A stretch of 64,000 bases of DNA, taken from positions 1,488,001 to 1,552,000 of the forward strand of contig CAVZYX010000005.1 of NCBI GenBank assembly GCA_963779645.1, in the 5' to 3' direction. Shown one piece after another: positions 61,594-64,000 of this stretch. The number at the start of each line of letters is the position of its first letter. Position 1 is the first letter of the stretch. The notes under the pieces were generated by a model. That model was not told where the DNA came from and ran no database searches. It saw only the letters and a list, made by a program, of their open reading frames with translations. The translations under genes and the position numbers were made by a program. This DNA is from CALMBW01 sp963779645. Lineage in GTDB: Bacteria; Actinomycetota; CADDZG01; WHSQ01.

Positions 61594-63798
61594 GGAGTCT
61601 CCTCGTGTGGCTCGATCAGATAGACGGCCGCGCCGTCGGTGGGCAGAGAAACGGCGATGCCGTCGGTCAATTCTTCAGAGGTATACGTGCCAACGAGGGT
61701 CTGCTCGGTACCGAGGAATAGATCGAAGGAACGACCGGCCGGGACATTGCGCAAAGCGATGAACTTCGACGCGTCGGAGCCTTTCTGGCGGAATGCCAGC
61801 AGAGCGCCGAACCCTTCTTCGGGGTTCCACGACTGTAGTGCCGTCCAACCATCCTCGATCGGATCGTTCAGCAGCGGATAGATCATCTGCGTGAAGTTCT
61901 CTTGGTTCGCCTTGTAGTAGGCAAGCCACGGAGCCGCCGCGCTGATAACCCACTCTGGGAAGTTTCTGAGGTCCGTGAAGAAGGTGATGTGTCCTGTCAA
62001 CGCCACGGCCATCAGTGTGTCGATGGGGTAGTTGTTGAACTGGCCGCCGCCGAGTGAGTGTTGCCCCAACGAGAAAGCCGGGATGAATGGGCTCAGGTTC
62101 CAGATGTTGTGCAACAACTGGGGCGGCTGAGGACTGCCATTCTGGAACCACGAAGGGCCGCGAGTGACCGATTCGAAGGGGAACAACCTGTAGTCGTTCG
62201 TCTCGTCGATCTCGAAGGTGACGTCGTTGTAGTCGGCGATCAGCCGGTCGAGCATGGCGATGAATGCTTGGCGGTAGTCGTACATGTCGCCTTGATCGGC
62301 GCAGTCTAGCCACACGAGGAAGTCGAACTTGAAGTACTTCGCGTCCCAGTCCTCGATCGCTGTGCGGACGGCTGCCTCGACATGCGGGATGGCTAGTGGG
62401 CTCCAGGTGCCCACCCCGGCTTCATTCGAACTGCTCTCCGCATCTGCCGTGTTGTAGACGACGAGTCCATCGCCCACCGGGTGGCACGCCCACTCACGGT
62501 GCGCCTGATAGGTCGCCGAGGTGGGATGGAAATGCATGATGTTCATCCACAGGCCGAGTTTCATCGGCGCGATCGTTTCTCTGACAGCGGCGAACGTGCT
62601 GTCGGGGAAGCGCGGCCTGAACTTCGATCCGGCGATGCCGTCCCATCGTGGCTCCGGACATTCGGGGGAGTCTGGACACCAATCGCCCGAGATCGCCTGC
62701 CATCCATCGTCGAGGATGAATGTGTCGACGCCAAGCGCCTTTGCGATCGGTGCTACTTGCTGGATCACCTCGAAGTTGAGGTCATCCTTGGCGCCGGTAG
62801 AGATCACGTTGCTGTCCGTGCCGTTCGAGTTGAACGTCACATCGAAGTCGTAAGGCTCGAGGCGATACTCCTTTAGGTACTTGAAGAACTGCCACGGCTC
62901 GTCATCAGCGTCCGTCCCAACGCCCAGGAAGCTTGCCTCGAGAGCGAAGTCTCCCGGCCGAGCAACGCGGTGCCGTCCGGGTGATTCCGTGGGGTTCTCT
63001 ACGTGGATCGATTCTTCGAAAGGACCCCCATTGAGGATGTCGCGCGAGTGGTCGATCACTAGGGATGCAACACCATCGGTGTACTCGGCCCTCGACGAGG
63101 GATGGTCGTTGCGTTCCATCACCATGAACAGGGAAGGGTCACCCTTGGCCATCGAGATCCATTGGGCGGGCCCGGCGATGTTCTCACCGGGTCCTGCGGT
63201 CCGTGTGTCTCGCCAGGTTCCTGCGTGCGGGTCTCCGACCTTTGCTTGAGGACCTTCCCAACCCCACTCGCGCCAGTCGGCTCCTGCGCGCAGTGCGTGG
63301 ATGGTCGGAACTGCCCCGGCTGCAGCGGCACCCTCGATCGAGTAACCCCCCAGAGCGAGAGGCGCGGTGAGATGGAGGATCGTTTCGGACCGCATACCGG
63401 CGACGCCGTCGTAGAGCTCGATGATCCGCGTCGCGTCGAATGCGGGACCCTGAAGATCGAACTCAACCCTCGTACCCCAGGGGAATGTCTCATGAGTGAC
63501 GTCCCATATAGAGAACAGGCTGCCTGGTACTTCGGCCGCTCCGATAGTCAGTGAGAAATCGTCGGAGGCTCCGGTCCACTCGGTACCCGTTCGAAGGTCC
63601 TTGATCGAAGTGGTCTGGTACGAGCCCCTGCTCCAGGTTCGTTCGATCAGATCCATTGCTGATCGTCACGGTGGTGGGGGTTACCTCCACAGAAGAGGCG
63701 GCTTCTGACTCGATGACCTCGAGGGGCTCGATGGCGGCAGCAGGAGCCATGGTCGTGGCAAGAGCGAGTATGAGCAAAGCGGCGAGGGGGGACTTCAT
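61590..63798 (-). pseudogene. GH36-like (alpha-galactosidase-type) secreted glycosidase, one extra base
   Basis: The first frame (ATG 63798) supplies a signal peptide ending MAPAAA and the first sandwich strands to TVTISNG. The second frame (from 63656) continues LIERTWSRG and holds the barrel: KYFKFDF, whose D is the predicted nucleophile, and EIDETNDY, whose D is the predicted acid. Removing one T at about 63651 joins them as ISNG-LIERTW and gives about 735 residues. GH36 and relatives cleave alpha-galactosides or related sugars. A sequencing indel or a real lesion; downstream frames stay conserved. Confidence 0.75.
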
Positions 63799-63805
63799 GT
63801 TTCTC

Positions 63806-64000
63806 CTAGATCTGGTCGGTGGGGCTTGGGCTGGGTGAAGGTTCGAGGCCTAAATAGATGGGCGACGTCAACGCAAGGACCAAAAGCCGGTTGGTGCAGT
63901 AAGTGGTGGCGCCGTCCCCGAACTGTCCCGGGATGTCGATCACGTCGCACGCGATCGCGAATTCGGGACTTTGTCGTTCGGGCCGAGCATCCTCGCGGAA
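63806..64000 (-). CDS. C-terminal part of a protein running off window
   Basis: The frame enters from the right edge and ends with TAG at 63808-63806 (64 residues seen). The piece ends with a Pro/Ser-rich tail (EPSPSPSPT). Two cysteines are present. The start and function lie outside the window. Only 7 nt separate its stop from the start of the GH36-like gene, so the two are likely one transcript. Confidence 0.55.
   Translation of the reverse strand, partial: FREDARPERQSPEFAIACDVIDIPGQFGDGATTYCTNRLLVLALTSPIYLGLEPSPSPSPTDQI

Noticed and set aside
63841..63860. GGTTCGAGGCC resembling a tRNA T-arm
   Set aside because: It lies inside the partial coding frame at the right edge and no acceptor stem or other tRNA arms fit.

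Overview
The window looks like chromosomal DNA from an uncultured, moderately high-GC actinobacterium (Actinomycetota), class uncertain. Reasons: small families largely confined to that phylum (DUF5319, DUF5679, DUF6458-like), an AdnAB-type helicase-nuclease pair, an Lhr-Nei pair arranged as in mycobacteria, ThyX, homodimeric AceE, a Tat-exported TIGR03767-type phosphoesterase, and many starts with a TANNNT box 6-8 nt upstream and no Shine-Dalgarno, the signature of leaderless transcripts. I see no rRNA, tRNA, CRISPR, transposon or phage genes.

Layout. 0-3.8 kb: edge of a secreted protein, Nudix hydrolase, EamA transporter, FolP, receiver protein, prepilin peptidase. 3.8-6.4 kb: a three-gene overlapping minus-strand c-di-GMP operon (REC-GGDEF-HTH, REC, REC-HD-GYP). 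6.6-9.5 kb: DUF5319, ParA-like ATPase, Zn ribbon, lysine-rich histone-H1-like protein, patatin. 9.5-10.0 kb: a gene-free stretch closed by a strong terminator. 10-20.3 kb: dodecin, MBL hydrolase and a scattered histidine-utilisation set (hutI, hutH, hutF-like, frameshifted hutU) interrupted by a block of exported proteins. 20.3-25 kb: YbjN-like protein, thyX, frameshifted lgt, DUF5679, enoyl-CoA hydratase, DinB. 25.0-25.6 kb: an AhpD-like gene with an in-frame TGA exactly at the second redox cysteine of CxxC and a GGUC-loop hairpin downstream, a strong selenoprotein candidate. 25.6-40.4 kb: mixed envelope, redox and housekeeping genes. 40.5-52 kb: DNA-repair island (adnA, adnB, lhr, nei). 52-59.6 kb: aceE, haloalkane-dehalogenase-like gene, LURP-like protein, BNR-repeat exoprotein, receiver protein, thiolase. 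59.6-64 kb: minus-strand cluster of exported proteins: a large CxxCH protein, a GH36-like glycosidase (frameshifted) and a partial gene.

How genes work together. The hut enzymes form a nearly complete histidine-to-N-formylglutamate route, with no hutG in the window. AdnA/AdnB should form one double-strand-break resection machine, with lhr and nei in the same transcriptional direction. The c-di-GMP operon pairs a synthase and a phosphodiesterase under receiver control next to a prepilin peptidase. Three genes (hutU, lgt, GH36-like) each need a single-base correction, which suggests residual assembly indels or scattered decay. All functions are read from sequence motifs; nothing was searched against a database.
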